Under the pieces are notes generated by a model. It saw only the letters and a program-made list of their open reading frames with translations. It searched no databases and had not been told where the DNA came from. DNA of 55,084 nt, from NCBI RefSeq assembly GCF_018403685.1, contig NZ_BOVK01000072.1, positions 1 to 55,084 of the forward strand, given 5' to 3'. Position 1 is the first letter of the stretch; the number at the start of each line of letters is the position of its first letter. This document shows, in pieces, positions 17,911-27,501 of this stretch. The DNA is from Xylanibacillus composti (GTDB taxonomy: Bacteria > Bacillota > Bacilli > Paenibacillales > K13). Both the position numbers and the translations under genes were made by a program.

Positions 17911-18253
17911 GCAGCTGCTGCGAACCAGGCCTCGACACCCGTCGAGGCCTCTTGTGTTTAATGCGTGACTTCAGCCGCAAAAAAACAGCAATAAATTATC
18001 GCTATGAATAGACCATGCCGCACCAAACCCGACATTGTAAATATGCCTCTCGGACTGACTATCGCAACACTATCCCGAATATCACCAAAACATGATATTA
18101 TATTTTTGTGAGTTGGTAGTCGCTATTACACACCCAGAACATGTTAGTCAAATATCTGGTTCAGAGTATATGGTTTACAGATACGATACATTCAATAGAA
18201 TGTAAAAGCTCCCCCCAGGGGGCACTCAATCAGAAATGTTGGGAGAATGCATC
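17911..18253. other. Intergenic region with terminator and small inverted repeat
   Basis: Holds the terminator at 17927..17956, then AT-rich sequence with a 7-bp inverted repeat AATATCA / TGATATT near 18080-18100 and a GC-rich CCCCCCAGGGGG segment just before the next gene. No gene seen. Confidence 0.5.
17927..17956 (+). terminator. Terminator of the CotF-family gene
   Basis: Perfect 10-bp stem AGGCCTCGAC / GTCGAGGCCT with a 4-base loop, followed by CTTGTGTTT. Confidence 0.8.
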
Positions 18254-18445
18254 ATGATATTTCTATTCTTTATTGTTTTGCCTATTACGTGCCTGGTCTT
18301 CTTCTTCAACTTGGTCTCTCTATTGAAGAAAATTCGAAGCGAAACCGGGTATACGACGGCTAACACCGTATTTGTTGCGCTATCCTTTTATTGCATCCTG
18401 TTCATCTTCACCTTTATGATTATCGGGAATATCCACCCGAAATAA
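18254..18445 (+). CDS. Small two-helix membrane protein, unknown
   Basis: A 63-residue protein with hydrophobic helices at about 2-22 and 38-58 separated by a basic segment (KKIRSETGY). GGGAGA lies nine bases before the ATG at 18254; an in-frame ATG at 18236 is less well supported. A strong terminator follows. No family recognised. Confidence 0.6.
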   Translation: MIFLFFIVLPITCLVFFFNLVSLLKKIRSETGYTTANTVFVALSFYCILFIFTFMIIGNIHPK

Positions 18446-18462
18446 CACGAAGCCCCTCGCGA

Positions 18463-18518
18463 AAAAGGAGCTGCCCGGACAAGAGATCGAACTCTTGGCG
18501 GGCAGCTCCTTTTTTTTC
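18463..18518. terminator. Bidirectional terminator
   Basis: A 15-bp perfect stem (AAAAGGAGCTGCCCG and its complement) with T-runs on both sides. It serves the small membrane protein gene on the plus strand and the aldo/keto reductase gene, ending at 18534, on the minus strand. Confidence 0.85.
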
Positions 18519-18533
18519 AATCCTTGTTACGCC

Positions 18534-19451
18534 TTATGGCAGCACATTGCCTGCAGCGCGGTAAATCTCATACCATTCCTCGCGGGTCAAGCGCACGTCG
18601 CTCGCTTTGCAGCAGTCCTTCAGACGTTCGACATTCATCGTGCCGGTGATCGGCTGCATATTCGCCGGATGGCGCAGCAGCCAGGCGATGGCAATGGTTG
18701 TGTTGCTTACGTTGTATTTCTCAGCGATCTCATCGATCTTCTGGTTCAGTTCAGGGAATTTCTCATTGCCCAGGAACACGCCTTCGAAGAAGCCATATTG
18801 GAAAGGCGACCACGGCTGAATGGTGATGTCGTGCAGGCGGCAGTAGTCCAGAATGCTGCCATCCCGATTTACAGCCGGATCATTCTCCATATTGACGTTG
18901 ATGCCTGCGGAAATCATCGTCGCGTTCGTAATGCTAAGCTGAAGCTGGTTGGCCACAAGCGGCTGCTTGACCGCCTTCTTCAGCAGTTGAATTTGCATCG
19001 GGTTTTGGTTCGATACGCCGAAATGGCGCACCTTGCCGGAGCTTTCCAGCTGATCGAACGCTTCCGCTACTTCCTCCGGCTCAACCAGCGCATCCGGACG
19101 ATGCAGCAGCAGAACGTCCAGGTAGTCCGTCTTGAGTCGCTTCAGTATACCGTCCACAGATGCCAGAATATGCTCCTTGGAGAAATCGAACATGCCTTGA
19201 CGAATGCCGCACTTCGATTGCAGAATGATCTTCTCCCGCACATCGTCATTCATGTGGATCGCGTCGGCAAAAATCTCCTCGCAGCTGCCGCCGCCATAAA
19301 TGTCCGCATGGTCAAAGAAGTTCGCGCCTTCCTCCAGCGCCGTCTGCACAAAACGCTCAGCTGCCGGCTTGTCCAGCGAGTTGATGCGCATGCAGCCGAC
19401 TGCAACAACCGGCACTTCCAAGGTGCTCGTTCCAAGCTTGATCGTTCTCAT
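18534..19451 (-). CDS. Aldo/keto reductase
   Basis: A 305-residue NADPH-dependent oxidoreductase of the AKR superfamily, similar to the YdhF group. The catalytic tetrad is intact: Asp47, Tyr52 (DHADIYGGG), Lys80 (LQSKCG) and His117 (LLLHRPD). The C-terminal ITGTMNVERL segment that holds the cofactor phosphate is present. Cytoplasmic; physiological substrate unknown. Monocistronic. No sign of decay. Confidence 0.92.
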   Translation of the reverse strand: MRTIKLGTSTLEVPVVAVGCMRINSLDKPAAERFVQTALEEGANFFDHADIYGGGSCEEIFADAIHMNDDVREKIILQSKCGIRQGMFDFSKEHILASVDGILKRLKTDYLDVLLLHRPDALVEPEEVAEAFDQLESSGKVRHFGVSNQNPMQIQLLKKAVKQPLVANQLQLSITNATMISAGINVNMENDPAVNRDGSILDYCRLHDITIQPWSPFQYGFFEGVFLGNEKFPELNQKIDEIAEKYNVSNTTIAIAWLLRHPANMQPITGTMNVERLKDCCKASDVRLTREEWYEIYRAAGNVLP

Positions 19452-19657
19452 GCATAGCCCTCCTGTTTGTTCTGCCTATAGTCCCGCATACGGCGTTCGG
19501 CACGAAGCGTCAGCTCGTGCGCACAGATGCAGGCTTCCGCCTTCCATGTGTAAACGTTTGCCGAAATCGCCGCACCTCTCCCCTTGATTGTGCCACAGCC
19601 GGTGCAGGTTCGCAAGGGGCGCTCGTCTTGCCTATGCCTGTCTGGCAGGAATACATA

Positions 19658-19692
19658 GAAAACCCGGCTGGGGGACACTCCCCACTGCCGGG
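19658..19692 (-). terminator. Terminator of the MHYT-GGDEF-EAL gene
   Basis: CCCGGC and GCCGGG arms (19663-19668 and 19687-19692) with an inner GGGG/CCCC pairing, followed by TTTTC on the minus strand, about 35 bp after the stop at 19728. Confidence 0.7.
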
Positions 19693-19727
19693 CTTGTTCA
19701 TCATGATTCATTTCAGGCTGATATCCC

Positions 19728-21758
19728 TCAACCTTCCTTCGGTCTTCCGAGTCCTTCTTGCGCAAACCCTTGCAGCCATTCCGTGATCTTGTCGTCCTTC
19801 ATTGGCCGACCGTAGAAATAGCCTTGCATCACATGACAGCCCAATTCTGTAAGGAATGCGATGTGCTCCTGATTTTCTACCCCTTCTGCAATGACATCGA
19901 GCTTCAGGTTCTCCGCCATCAAGACAATGGCATGCACAATCGCCCGTTTGCTGGGCGTCTCCAAGTCATGGGTGAACAAGCGGTCCAGCTTCAGCGCGTC
20001 GATCGGAATGCGATCCAGTAATCCAATGGAGGAATACCCGGTCCCGAAGTCATCCATCGATACCCGCACGCCCATTCGCCTGATGATATCCAGCTGGCGA
20101 ACGATCTCCTGAATATCATAGATGACCATCGATTCTGTAATTTCAAGCTCGAGGTATTGCGGCCCCAGCTCCGTCTTCTTCAGCACACTGGTCAAGTATT
20201 CTACCAGCGTGTCGGTCTGAAACATGCGCACAGACAAATTGACCGATACCGGCTGCGCCATGCCCCGGTCTTGCCATGCCTTGCATTCGCGGCAAGCCTG
20301 CTCCAATGTCCAGCGAGTAATCGGGATAATGAGGCCCGTCTCTTCCGCTATCGGGATGAATTCGCCTGGCGGCACAATGCCCAACCGCGGATGATGCCAA
20401 CGGATCAAAGCCTCGAATCCGTACAGTTGATTCGTCTTCACATTCCACTTCGGCTGGTACTCCATATAGAATTCATTGTGTTCCAGCGCGCGCTGCAGGT
20501 CTTTTTCCAGCTCCATCTTCCGGACTTCCTGCACGCCCATCTCGTCGGTGTATACACAGTACTGATTCTTGCCCAAACCCTTGGCCTTATACATCGCCGT
20601 ATCGGCTGTTTTCAACAGAATGGAGCGATCCGCTTCCTGAATAGAGCCGGTGCTGATGCCAATGCTGCCAGTCACATACAGCTCGTGCCCATCGATATGA
20701 TACACCTGCTTAATCTCTTGCAGGAGGCGAGCAGCCAACTCTTCGGCCTGCTTCTGATCGCAACACTTTCCAATAATCAGAAATTCATCTCCGCCTATGC
20801 GGAACACTTCCAGGTCCCCGCCTGCAAATCGCTGCAGCCTGTGTCCGACCTGCTGAACGAGCAGATCGCCGACATGATGGCCCAGCGTATCATTAATCGC
20901 CTTGAACTGGTCGAGATCCAGAAACAGCACACTCATGCTTTCCTTGCCGGCATACGTATCGAAAAACCGGTTCATCTCATTTCGGTTGGGCAGGCCAGTA
21001 ATCGTGTCCCGGTACGCCATTCTCTCCAGAACATGACGGTCGAAAAACATCGCTCCCCATGAAACGAACAGCATAATAAAAATCGTTAGCGAAACACCGA
21101 GCAGTAAAAATCCGTTGACGTGGGACGTGCCATGGTCCATAGCCATGTGCGCGTCTCCATGAAAGATAGCCGCTTTCATGCCAGTGTAGTGCATGCCGCA
21201 TATCGCGATGCCCATCGCTACCGCAGACAGCCACTTCCACAAGCTGGAGGTTGGTCGGCTGCGGAACTGGAGAAATAAAAATAAAGCCGCATAGGCTGCG
21301 ACAAAGGCAATCACGGCTGACAGTGCCCACAGTACCGGATCATAGGTCAGTTCCATCGGCATCATCATCGCTTCCATGCCGATATAGTGCATCGATACGA
21401 TGCCGACCGCCATGAAAAAGCCGCCAATCGCAAGATGAACCCCCTTCGTCTCCTTCGGCATAGTGATCCTAAATGCTATAAACGAAGAGATGACACTGGC
21501 TCCCATGGATAGGAGCGTCAATCCAATATCATAGGATACTGTCGCGTGCAAATGAAAGGCGAGCATGCCGACAAAATGCATCGACCAGACGCCATTTCCC
21601 ATTACTACTGCACCGGCACATAACCAAATAAATCTTGTGCGCCCCGAAGATTGTGAGATCTTGGCCGCGATACTTAGGGCGGAATAAGATGCCAGTATCG
21701 CGATCAGTATCGAGAGCGCCACAATCCAAACATTATAGCTGCCTTCTACGATGTTCAC
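19728..21758 (-). CDS. MHYT-GGDEF-EAL c-di-GMP signalling protein
   Basis: A 676-residue membrane protein. The N-terminal third is an MHYT sensor with seven helices and repeated motifs MHFVGM, MHYIGM and MHYTGM, thought to bind a metal or diatomic gas. A GGDEF domain follows with the canonical RIGGDEF; no clear RxxD inhibitory site is visible upstream. The C-terminal EAL domain keeps the motifs expected for phosphodiesterase activity: FEALIRW, LEITES, DDFGTGYSS, LKLDR, AEGVEN and QGYFYGRP. It may both make and break c-di-GMP. Domain order resembles B. subtilis YkoW, without its PAS domain. It begins 63 bp after the stop of the HD-GYP gene on the same strand. Confidence 0.93.
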   Translation of the reverse strand: MNIVEGSYNVWIVALSILIAILASYSALSIAAKISQSSGRTRFIWLCAGAVVMGNGVWSMHFVGMLAFHLHATVSYDIGLTLLSMGASVISSFIAFRITMPKETKGVHLAIGGFFMAVGIVSMHYIGMEAMMMPMELTYDPVLWALSAVIAFVAAYAALFLFLQFRSRPTSSLWKWLSAVAMGIAICGMHYTGMKAAIFHGDAHMAMDHGTSHVNGFLLLGVSLTIFIMLFVSWGAMFFDRHVLERMAYRDTITGLPNRNEMNRFFDTYAGKESMSVLFLDLDQFKAINDTLGHHVGDLLVQQVGHRLQRFAGGDLEVFRIGGDEFLIIGKCCDQKQAEELAARLLQEIKQVYHIDGHELYVTGSIGISTGSIQEADRSILLKTADTAMYKAKGLGKNQYCVYTDEMGVQEVRKMELEKDLQRALEHNEFYMEYQPKWNVKTNQLYGFEALIRWHHPRLGIVPPGEFIPIAEETGLIIPITRWTLEQACRECKAWQDRGMAQPVSVNLSVRMFQTDTLVEYLTSVLKKTELGPQYLELEITESMVIYDIQEIVRQLDIIRRMGVRVSMDDFGTGYSSIGLLDRIPIDALKLDRLFTHDLETPSKRAIVHAIVLMAENLKLDVIAEGVENQEHIAFLTELGCHVMQGYFYGRPMKDDKITEWLQGFAQEGLGRPKEG

Positions 21759-21821
21759 TGCATACCTCCCTCCATGCTTCTCTCCTCCGTATTATTCATC
21801 AGGCACGGTTCCGGACGCCCG

Positions 21822-22856
21822 CTATAGAATTTGTTGAATGTGCAGAGACAGGTCCTGACTCAAATCAACGAACCGGCTCCCCGCCTGTACGAGCGGACGC
21901 GTCGGGTTGTGCGGGTGAACTGTGAGAATAATCCCTTCGCTCTCATCGGTCAGCCTGACCGAATGACCAATCAGGGACTGCATAATTTTCTCGATGAACA
22001 GCCTTGTGACGACGGGGTCCAACACGCCGAAGATGTCCTTCTCCATCTGCGAGAGCACCTCATAGAACGGAGCCGGATGGCGATACACCCGCTTGGAAGT
22101 CATGGCATGAAACACGTCCGCTACGGAAACGATGCGGCTGAATGCATCGATCCGTTCCTGTGTCAGGCCGAACGGATAGCCGCTCCCGTCCATTCGCTCA
22201 TGATGCTGCAGGGCAACCAGAGCCTGTCTGTGGTTGACGCCAACGGTCTCCCGCAGAATCCCGTAGCCCAGCACCGTATGACTCTTCATGATCTCGTATT
22301 CTTCCCCGGTGAGCTTGCCCGGCTTATTCAACACTTCTTCGGGAACGAGCATCTTCCCAACATCATGAAGCAATCCGGCGGTTGCCAGCTGCATCAGCTC
22401 CTGCTGCGGGAGCTTCAGCCAAATGCCGAGCAAGCTCGCAATGGTCCCTACCGCTATATTATGCCGGTACGTATAATCATCCTTGGCCTGCAGGCAAGCA
22501 AACAAGCCGAACAATTGCTGCGTTCGGGCTGCCTCCTGGATGATCGGAATCACATTCTTTCGCAAATCGGCCAGCGGAATTTCCCTCGTCTCCCGAATCT
22601 CGTGAAACAGACGCCTCGCCTGCACGACAGCCTCTTGAATGACTGGCCCGTACTCGAACGCCTCCGCTTCCGAGTAGGTCCCCATTTCCGCAACGTCCTG
22701 ACTGGTGAGCGTAATGCCGTGCCTCTCCAGTATCTGTATATGCTCGGTCGAGATGATGGAATGCGCTGAAATAAGCAGCAATCCGCCGGCGTTGAAGATA
22801 TCCCGCAAGATGCGCCTGCCCATAATCTGCTGCGAAGAAAGTGCTCGCTTCTCCAT
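21822..22856 (-). CDS. HD-GYP domain phosphodiesterase
   Basis: A 344-residue cytoplasmic protein whose C-terminal half is an HD-GYP domain: LLHDVGKMLVPEEVLNKPG, LQHHERMDGSGYPFGL and SRIVSVADVFHAMTS, with the metal ligands present. HD-GYP enzymes degrade c-di-GMP, and some act on other cyclic dinucleotides. The N-terminal region (about 1-110) has no recognised domain. GGGAGGGAGGG precedes the ATG at 22856, preferred over 22886. It probably forms a transcription unit with the MHYT-GGDEF-EAL gene downstream, so synthesis and turnover genes are together. Confidence 0.9.
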   Translation of the reverse strand: MEKRALSSQQIMGRRILRDIFNAGGLLLISAHSIISTEHIQILERHGITLTSQDVAEMGTYSEAEAFEYGPVIQEAVVQARRLFHEIRETREIPLADLRKNVIPIIQEAARTQQLFGLFACLQAKDDYTYRHNIAVGTIASLLGIWLKLPQQELMQLATAGLLHDVGKMLVPEEVLNKPGKLTGEEYEIMKSHTVLGYGILRETVGVNHRQALVALQHHERMDGSGYPFGLTQERIDAFSRIVSVADVFHAMTSKRVYRHPAPFYEVLSQMEKDIFGVLDPVVTRLFIEKIMQSLIGHSVRLTDESEGIILTVHPHNPTRPLVQAGSRFVDLSQDLSLHIQQIL

Positions 22857-23100
22857 CCAGCAGCCCTCCCTCCCTCTGCCATGCATCTTCGAGTCGTGCG
22901 CTGCACCCAGTATGACGGCACCAGCTCTACAATTTCTCTACAAGATTCTATCTTATTCGCGAAAGGACTGTAAACATTGTCGAGCAAGCCTGATATCAAG
23001 GAGGAAGCATCACGGAGCAGCGGCCAGCACCTCTCCCGACATTTTTTTCTACCTAAAAAAAAATGGTGTTCCTCGTCCAATCCAGAGAGGATATAGCGCC

Positions 23101-26100
23101 TTGAAGTGGAATAGTAGAAAGATGTTGAATACTATTAGAAAGCGACAATCCCTCCTAATCATCATAATTTTCGTGTTAGCCTTGTCTGCCGTTCGGTTGG
23201 CATGGTATAGCGTGCAGATGCCTATCGAGCATCCTTCGGCGGTGAACGGCATTGTCGACCTGCGCGGATGGTCCATACCGGATAATCGCACGATTCCTCT
23301 TGACGGGGAGTGGATGCTGTATCCGTCTGCGCTCCTTGAGCCTGACAGGCTTGGCGAGCCCGCGGCCTCCTTGCCAGAGTCAGCATTCGTTCGGGTGCCT
23401 GGCTCATGGAACAGTGCCTTTGCCCATCAAAAGGCCGACTACATGTACGGAACATACCGGCTGATTGTGCTGCTGGACGAAGGGGTGGAGCATTCCCTGC
23501 AGCTGCGCATCTATGAAATCAATAATGCTTCGTCGATCTATATAAACGGACAGCTTGCCGTGCAAAACGGCCTTCCTTCGGAGCAGAAGAGCGACTACCG
23601 TCCTACTGACTTGCCCAGAACGGTGTCCCTTCCGATGGGAGAAGAGCGTATTGAGATTCTTGTTCATGCTGCAGATCACACTGGGAATGGCGGCATTATC
23701 AAGGAAATTCACTTCGGTACAGAGAAGGCCATCCAAATGCGCAACATGATCTCAATCGGGTCGCAGCTGCTTCTGGGCATGCTCTTCCTGATCCACGGCC
23801 TGTACGCCTTCTTGCTCTACTTGCTCGGGGCCATTAACCGGGGTCTGAATTATTTCGCCATGCTCGTCTTCTGCGGCATACTTAGTATATTTACAGTGGA
23901 TGACAAGCTGCTGTATGTCTGGCTGACGATCCCTTATGAGCTCCAGCCCAAAATCAGCTTGCTTTCCTACGTCGGCGTCATGGCTTACATCCCGCTGGTG
24001 CTCAAGCATGTATTTCCTATTCAAGGTCATGACCGGCTGCTGCGCTGGTATGCCCTCTACTGCTCGGGCTATGCCCTGTTTCTCTTGTTGGCGCCGTCGG
24101 ACTATACGCTGCCAAGCTATCCGTTTTTTCTCAGAATAGTCTTTCTGGGTTCAGTCGGCATATCGATCTACATGTTGAGATCGGTGAATCGGGGGCAAGT
24201 GGGCACGATCTTCCTCATTTTGAGCTGTGTCTGCTTAGGCAACAACATTGTATGGACCATTATTGCCGGCAGATGGATACCCGGGACGACCCATTATCCG
24301 GTCGATCTGAGCATATGCCTCCTGTTGTTCGCGGCCTTCTGGTTCAGGCGTTACTTCCATTCCAGTAAGCAGACGACCATTCTTGCGGAGAAGCTTCAAC
24401 GAGCCAATGAACAGAAGGATGAGTTCCTGATTAATACCTCGCATGAGCTGCGCAACCCGCTGCACGGGATCATCAACATTGCGCAGAGCATATTGGACGA
24501 CCCCAAGTCTTCTGCGAATGAGGCGCTCAGACAACGGCTGGAGGTGCAGGTTTCGGTCTCCAGGAGAATGTCGCGCATGCTGGACGATTTGCTGGATGTG
24601 GCCCGTCTGAAGGGAAATACGATCCAACTGCAATTGCAGCGGGTCAGCTTGCAAGGCGTCGCAACCGGCGTCTGCGAAATGCTCAAGTATATGCTGCAGG
24701 GCAAGCCGGTACGGCTCAGCCTTCACATCAGCGACAGCTTTCCGGCTGTACAGGCCGATGAGAACAGGCTGATTCAAATTTTGTTCAATCTGCTGCACAA
24801 TGCGATTAAGTTTACCGATCAGGGAGAAATCTCGATTAGCGCGAGAACCGAGGATGGCAAAGCTTATATTAGCGTGCAGGATACCGGTATCGGCATGGAC
24901 GAAACGACGCAAGTCCGGGTTTTTGCGCAGTATGAGCAAGGAGACACTAACGAGCACAGGGCGAGCGGGGGATTCGGACTTGGGCTGAGCATATGCAAAC
25001 AGCTGGTTGAGCTGCACGGCGGTACAATTTCGGTCAAATCCGTTGTGGGTGAAGGCTCCATCTTCACCTTCACTCTGCCGCTGGCAGAAAGTGCCGGACA
25101 GTACAGAGCAGCCGAGCTTCCTGCCGATAGCAGCGCTGCTGCCTGGACTGAGCCCGATCACACGTTGGGCCAAAAAGGAGCTGTCGCAGCCAGCGAGATC
25201 AACGCGCCGTCTGCGGGGCAATTCGCGTCCCAGACTAAACCCAGAATTGTAGCTGTGGACGACGACAGTGTCAATCTTCATATTATCGTCGATATTCTCG
25301 GTCGCAGCAAGTATGAAATCATAACAGCAACCAGTGCCACGGAAGTGATTAAACTGTTGGAATCCACACAGGTCGACCTCGTGATCTCCGACGTGATGAT
25401 GCCGCATATGTCTGGTTATGAGCTGACTCGCACGATCCGGGAGCGCTACTCCATCTCCGAATTGCCGGTCCTGCTCTTAACGGCCCGAAATCGGCCGGAG
25501 GACATCTATGCCGGCTTCCAGTCCGGAGCGAATGATTATGTAACCAAGCCCGTTGATGCGCGCGAGCTTCGGTCGCGGGTACGCGTTCTAACCGAGCTGA
25601 AGCTGTCGATTGAGGATCGGTTGCGTATGGAGGCGGCATGGCTGCAGGCTCAGATTCAGCCGCACTTCCTGTACAACACGCTCAATTCAATCGCGGCACT
25701 GAGTACGATGGATATCCATAAGATGCAAAGACTTCTCGAGGAATTCAGCCATTATCTGCGGACCAGCTTCGACTTTCACAATACCGACCAGGTTATCGCC
25801 GTTGAACGCGAGCTGGCGCTGGTGCGGTCGTATCTATACATCGAGAAAGAGCGGTTCGGCGAACGGCTTCAGATAGAATGGGATATCGACAGCAGCATCT
25901 CGGTGCTGCTCCCTCCTCTTTCTATCCAGACTCTGGTGGAGAATGCCGTCAATCACGGTATTCTGCGAAAATCCCAAGGCGGCAAGCTGCACATCCAAGT
26001 CAAAGATAAAAGAAAATTCGTCGAGGTTGCTGTACACGACAATGGCGCAGGCATGCCGGAAGTATTGCTCAGGCAGGTGCTGAGCAGGCAGCCCGCCATT

Positions 26101-26220
26101 ACCAGCGGGGTGGGCCTCAGCAACACGGATCGCCGCTTGAAGCAGCTTTATGGCAAAGGTCTGCATATTCAAAGCGCGCCGGGTCTGGGCACAAGCGTCT
26201 CCTTCCATATACCGAAATAA
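23101..26220 (+). CDS. 7TM hybrid sensor kinase with HisKA core, receiver and LytS-type kinase core
   Basis: A protein of about 1039 residues. Order: signal/TM segment (about 12-35), an extracellular carbohydrate-binding-like 7TMR-DISM domain (to about 215), seven TM helices (about 220-430), HisKA with phospho-acceptor His448 (NTSHELRNPLHG), an ATPase domain (FNLLHNAIKF, DTGIGMD, GFGLGLSICKQL), a receiver with Asp764 (VISDVMMPHMSGYEL), then a second kinase core of the LytS type with His855 (QIQPHFLYNTLNSIAA) and its own ATPase domain (LVENAVNHGI). The start is taken as TTG at 23101, preceded by GAGAGG; an ATG at 23122 lacks a clear site. Convergent with a SARP-type regulator gene, its likely partner. 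Confidence 0.9.
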   Translation: MKWNSRKMLNTIRKRQSLLIIIIFVLALSAVRLAWYSVQMPIEHPSAVNGIVDLRGWSIPDNRTIPLDGEWMLYPSALLEPDRLGEPAASLPESAFVRVPGSWNSAFAHQKADYMYGTYRLIVLLDEGVEHSLQLRIYEINNASSIYINGQLAVQNGLPSEQKSDYRPTDLPRTVSLPMGEERIEILVHAADHTGNGGIIKEIHFGTEKAIQMRNMISIGSQLLLGMLFLIHGLYAFLLYLLGAINRGLNYFAMLVFCGILSIFTVDDKLLYVWLTIPYELQPKISLLSYVGVMAYIPLVLKHVFPIQGHDRLLRWYALYCSGYALFLLLAPSDYTLPSYPFFLRIVFLGSVGISIYMLRSVNRGQVGTIFLILSCVCLGNNIVWTIIAGRWIPGTTHYPVDLSICLLLFAAFWFRRYFHSSKQTTILAEKLQRANEQKDEFLINTSHELRNPLHGIINIAQSILDDPKSSANEALRQRLEVQVSVSRRMSRMLDDLLDVARLKGNTIQLQLQRVSLQGVATGVCEMLKYMLQGKPVRLSLHISDSFPAVQADENRLIQILFNLLHNAIKFTDQGEISISARTEDGKAYISVQDTGIGMDETTQVRVFAQYEQGDTNEHRASGGFGLGLSICKQLVELHGGTISVKSVVGEGSIFTFTLPLAESAGQYRAAELPADSSAAAWTEPDHTLGQKGAVAASEINAPSAGQFASQTKPRIVAVDDDSVNLHIIVDILGRSKYEIITATSATEVIKLLESTQVDLVISDVMMPHMSGYELTRTIRERYSISELPVLLLTARNRPEDIYAGFQSGANDYVTKPVDARELRSRVRVLTELKLSIEDRLRMEAAWLQAQIQPHFLYNTLNSIAALSTMDIHKMQRLLEEFSHYLRTSFDFHNTDQVIAVERELALVRSYLYIEKERFGERLQIEWDIDSSISVLLPPLSIQTLVENAVNHGILRKSQGGKLHIQVKDKRKFVEVAVHDNGAGMPEVLLRQVLSRQPAITSGVGLSNTDRRLKQLYGKGLHIQSAPGLGTSVSFHIPK

Positions 26221-26246
26221 AGGCGTGAGCTGCAAAGCTCACGCCT
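26221..26246. terminator. Shared hairpin between convergent genes
   Basis: Perfect 10-bp stem AGGCGTGAGC / GCTCACGCCT with a 6-base loop, immediately after the kinase stop and overlapping the end of the regulator gene. There is no long T-run, so termination may be weak. Confidence 0.6.
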
Positions 26247-27378
26247 CATTATCTTGTCTCCATTGGGTATACCATTCCGTAATATAAGGGCTCGGCTCCT
26301 CGCCAAGCTCTTCCTGCAGGATCGTTGTCAGCCAGCGGTATTGCCGGTGAACGGACAGGTGGTTGTTGGCTGCCGCATACAGCTTCATCAAGGCAAAATG
26401 CGCCTCTTCCGCCAAGGGATGCCGATGGCAGATGTCCAGATACAGGACGACCGCCTTCTCCTTCTGGCTGTTGTCCACATACCACTCTGCCATTCTGATC
26501 GACGTCCGTATCCACAGCAGCTTCAACCGGTGTCGCTCGCTTTCCGCCCACCAGTACTCATATTCCTGCAGATAATCCCCTTTATACAACGCCATCGTCT
26601 CTTCATATGTTTCGATCGTTGCTGTTGTCACCGATTGTTCCTGCAGCACGAACTGCTCCCATTCCTCTACATCCAGACGCACATGCTCCACATGCAGAAT
26701 ATAACTGTCTGTGGCGTTCACGATCGTGAACGCGTCTCCGTACGGCTCCAAGGTTTTGCGAATATGGTAGATAGCCGTATACAATTGCGCATACGCCCGA
26801 TTCGGCTCGTAATCCGGCCACATGAGCTCTACCAGAACCGACTTGCGAACGGGCTGCCCCCTGTGTTGAAGCAGGTAGAGGAACAGCTCCTGCGCTCTTG
26901 TGGTCCGCCAGCGAAGCGGCGACCATTGGCCGGAGCCTGACTCGATCAGCACTTGTTGAAACAGCTGCATGCGGATAGACTGCCCAGACGGCAGAACGTC
27001 CGGGCGCACCTCTTGCATACGCTCTTGTATACGCTCCAGCGTCTTGGTCAAGCGCTCTGTGCTGACCGGCTTCATAATATAGTCCAACGCGTTCAGTTCG
27101 AAGGCTTTAATGGCATAATCATCGTACGCTGTCACGAAGACAATATTCAGCCCCGGCCTATGTTCGAGCAATTGTTCGGCAAGCTCTACACCGTTCACCT
27201 CCGGCAGGTGAATGTCCAGAAATACAAGGCCCGGCTCTTCCTTTGCTTCCCGCATATAAGCCCTGAACTCCTGGGGGTCGGTAAACTTCTTGATGTCTTC
27301 AATTTCTGCTATTTGCCGCAATTGATGCTCCATATATTTCAAAGCCAGAGCTTCATCGTCCAGTAGTACGATTTTCAT
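26239..27378 (-). CDS. SARP-type response regulator (receiver, winged helix, BTAD)
   Basis: A 379-residue transcription factor. The receiver domain (1-120) has the acidic pair LLDDEA, phospho-acceptor Asp55 (VFLDIHLPE) and the conserved Lys in YIMKPVS. It is followed by an OmpR-like winged helix (about 150-230, RAQELFLYLLQHRG ... PDYEPNRAYAQLYTAIYHIR) and a C-terminal BTAD/TPR-like domain (about 240-375), the layout of SARP regulators. The ATG at 27378 follows GAGGGGG. It is encoded convergently with the hybrid kinase. This architecture is frequent in Paenibacillus-type two-component pairs; targets are unknown. Confidence 0.9.
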   Translation of the reverse strand: MKIVLLDDEALALKYMEHQLRQIAEIEDIKKFTDPQEFRAYMREAKEEPGLVFLDIHLPEVNGVELAEQLLEHRPGLNIVFVTAYDDYAIKAFELNALDYIMKPVSTERLTKTLERIQERMQEVRPDVLPSGQSIRMQLFQQVLIESGSGQWSPLRWRTTRAQELFLYLLQHRGQPVRKSVLVELMWPDYEPNRAYAQLYTAIYHIRKTLEPYGDAFTIVNATDSYILHVEHVRLDVEEWEQFVLQEQSVTTATIETYEETMALYKGDYLQEYEYWWAESERHRLKLLWIRTSIRMAEWYVDNSQKEKAVVLYLDICHRHPLAEEAHFALMKLYAAANNHLSVHRQYRWLTTILQEELGEEPSPYITEWYTQWRQDNEA

Positions 27379-27501
27379 CCATATCCCCCTCAACATCCCT
27401 GTTGCAGATCTCTAAACAGACTTTTCATGACCGTACCCGACACATATCGACAATTTCTCTACATGGACATGTCGATCCGCGCTGGAATACCGGCTATGAA
27501 T

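Noticed and set aside
22705-23100. N-terminal extension of the hybrid kinase frame
   Set aside because: It runs antisense through the HD-GYP start region, has a Cys/Ser/Pro-rich nonsense composition, and GAGAGG before the TTG at 23101 marks a better start.
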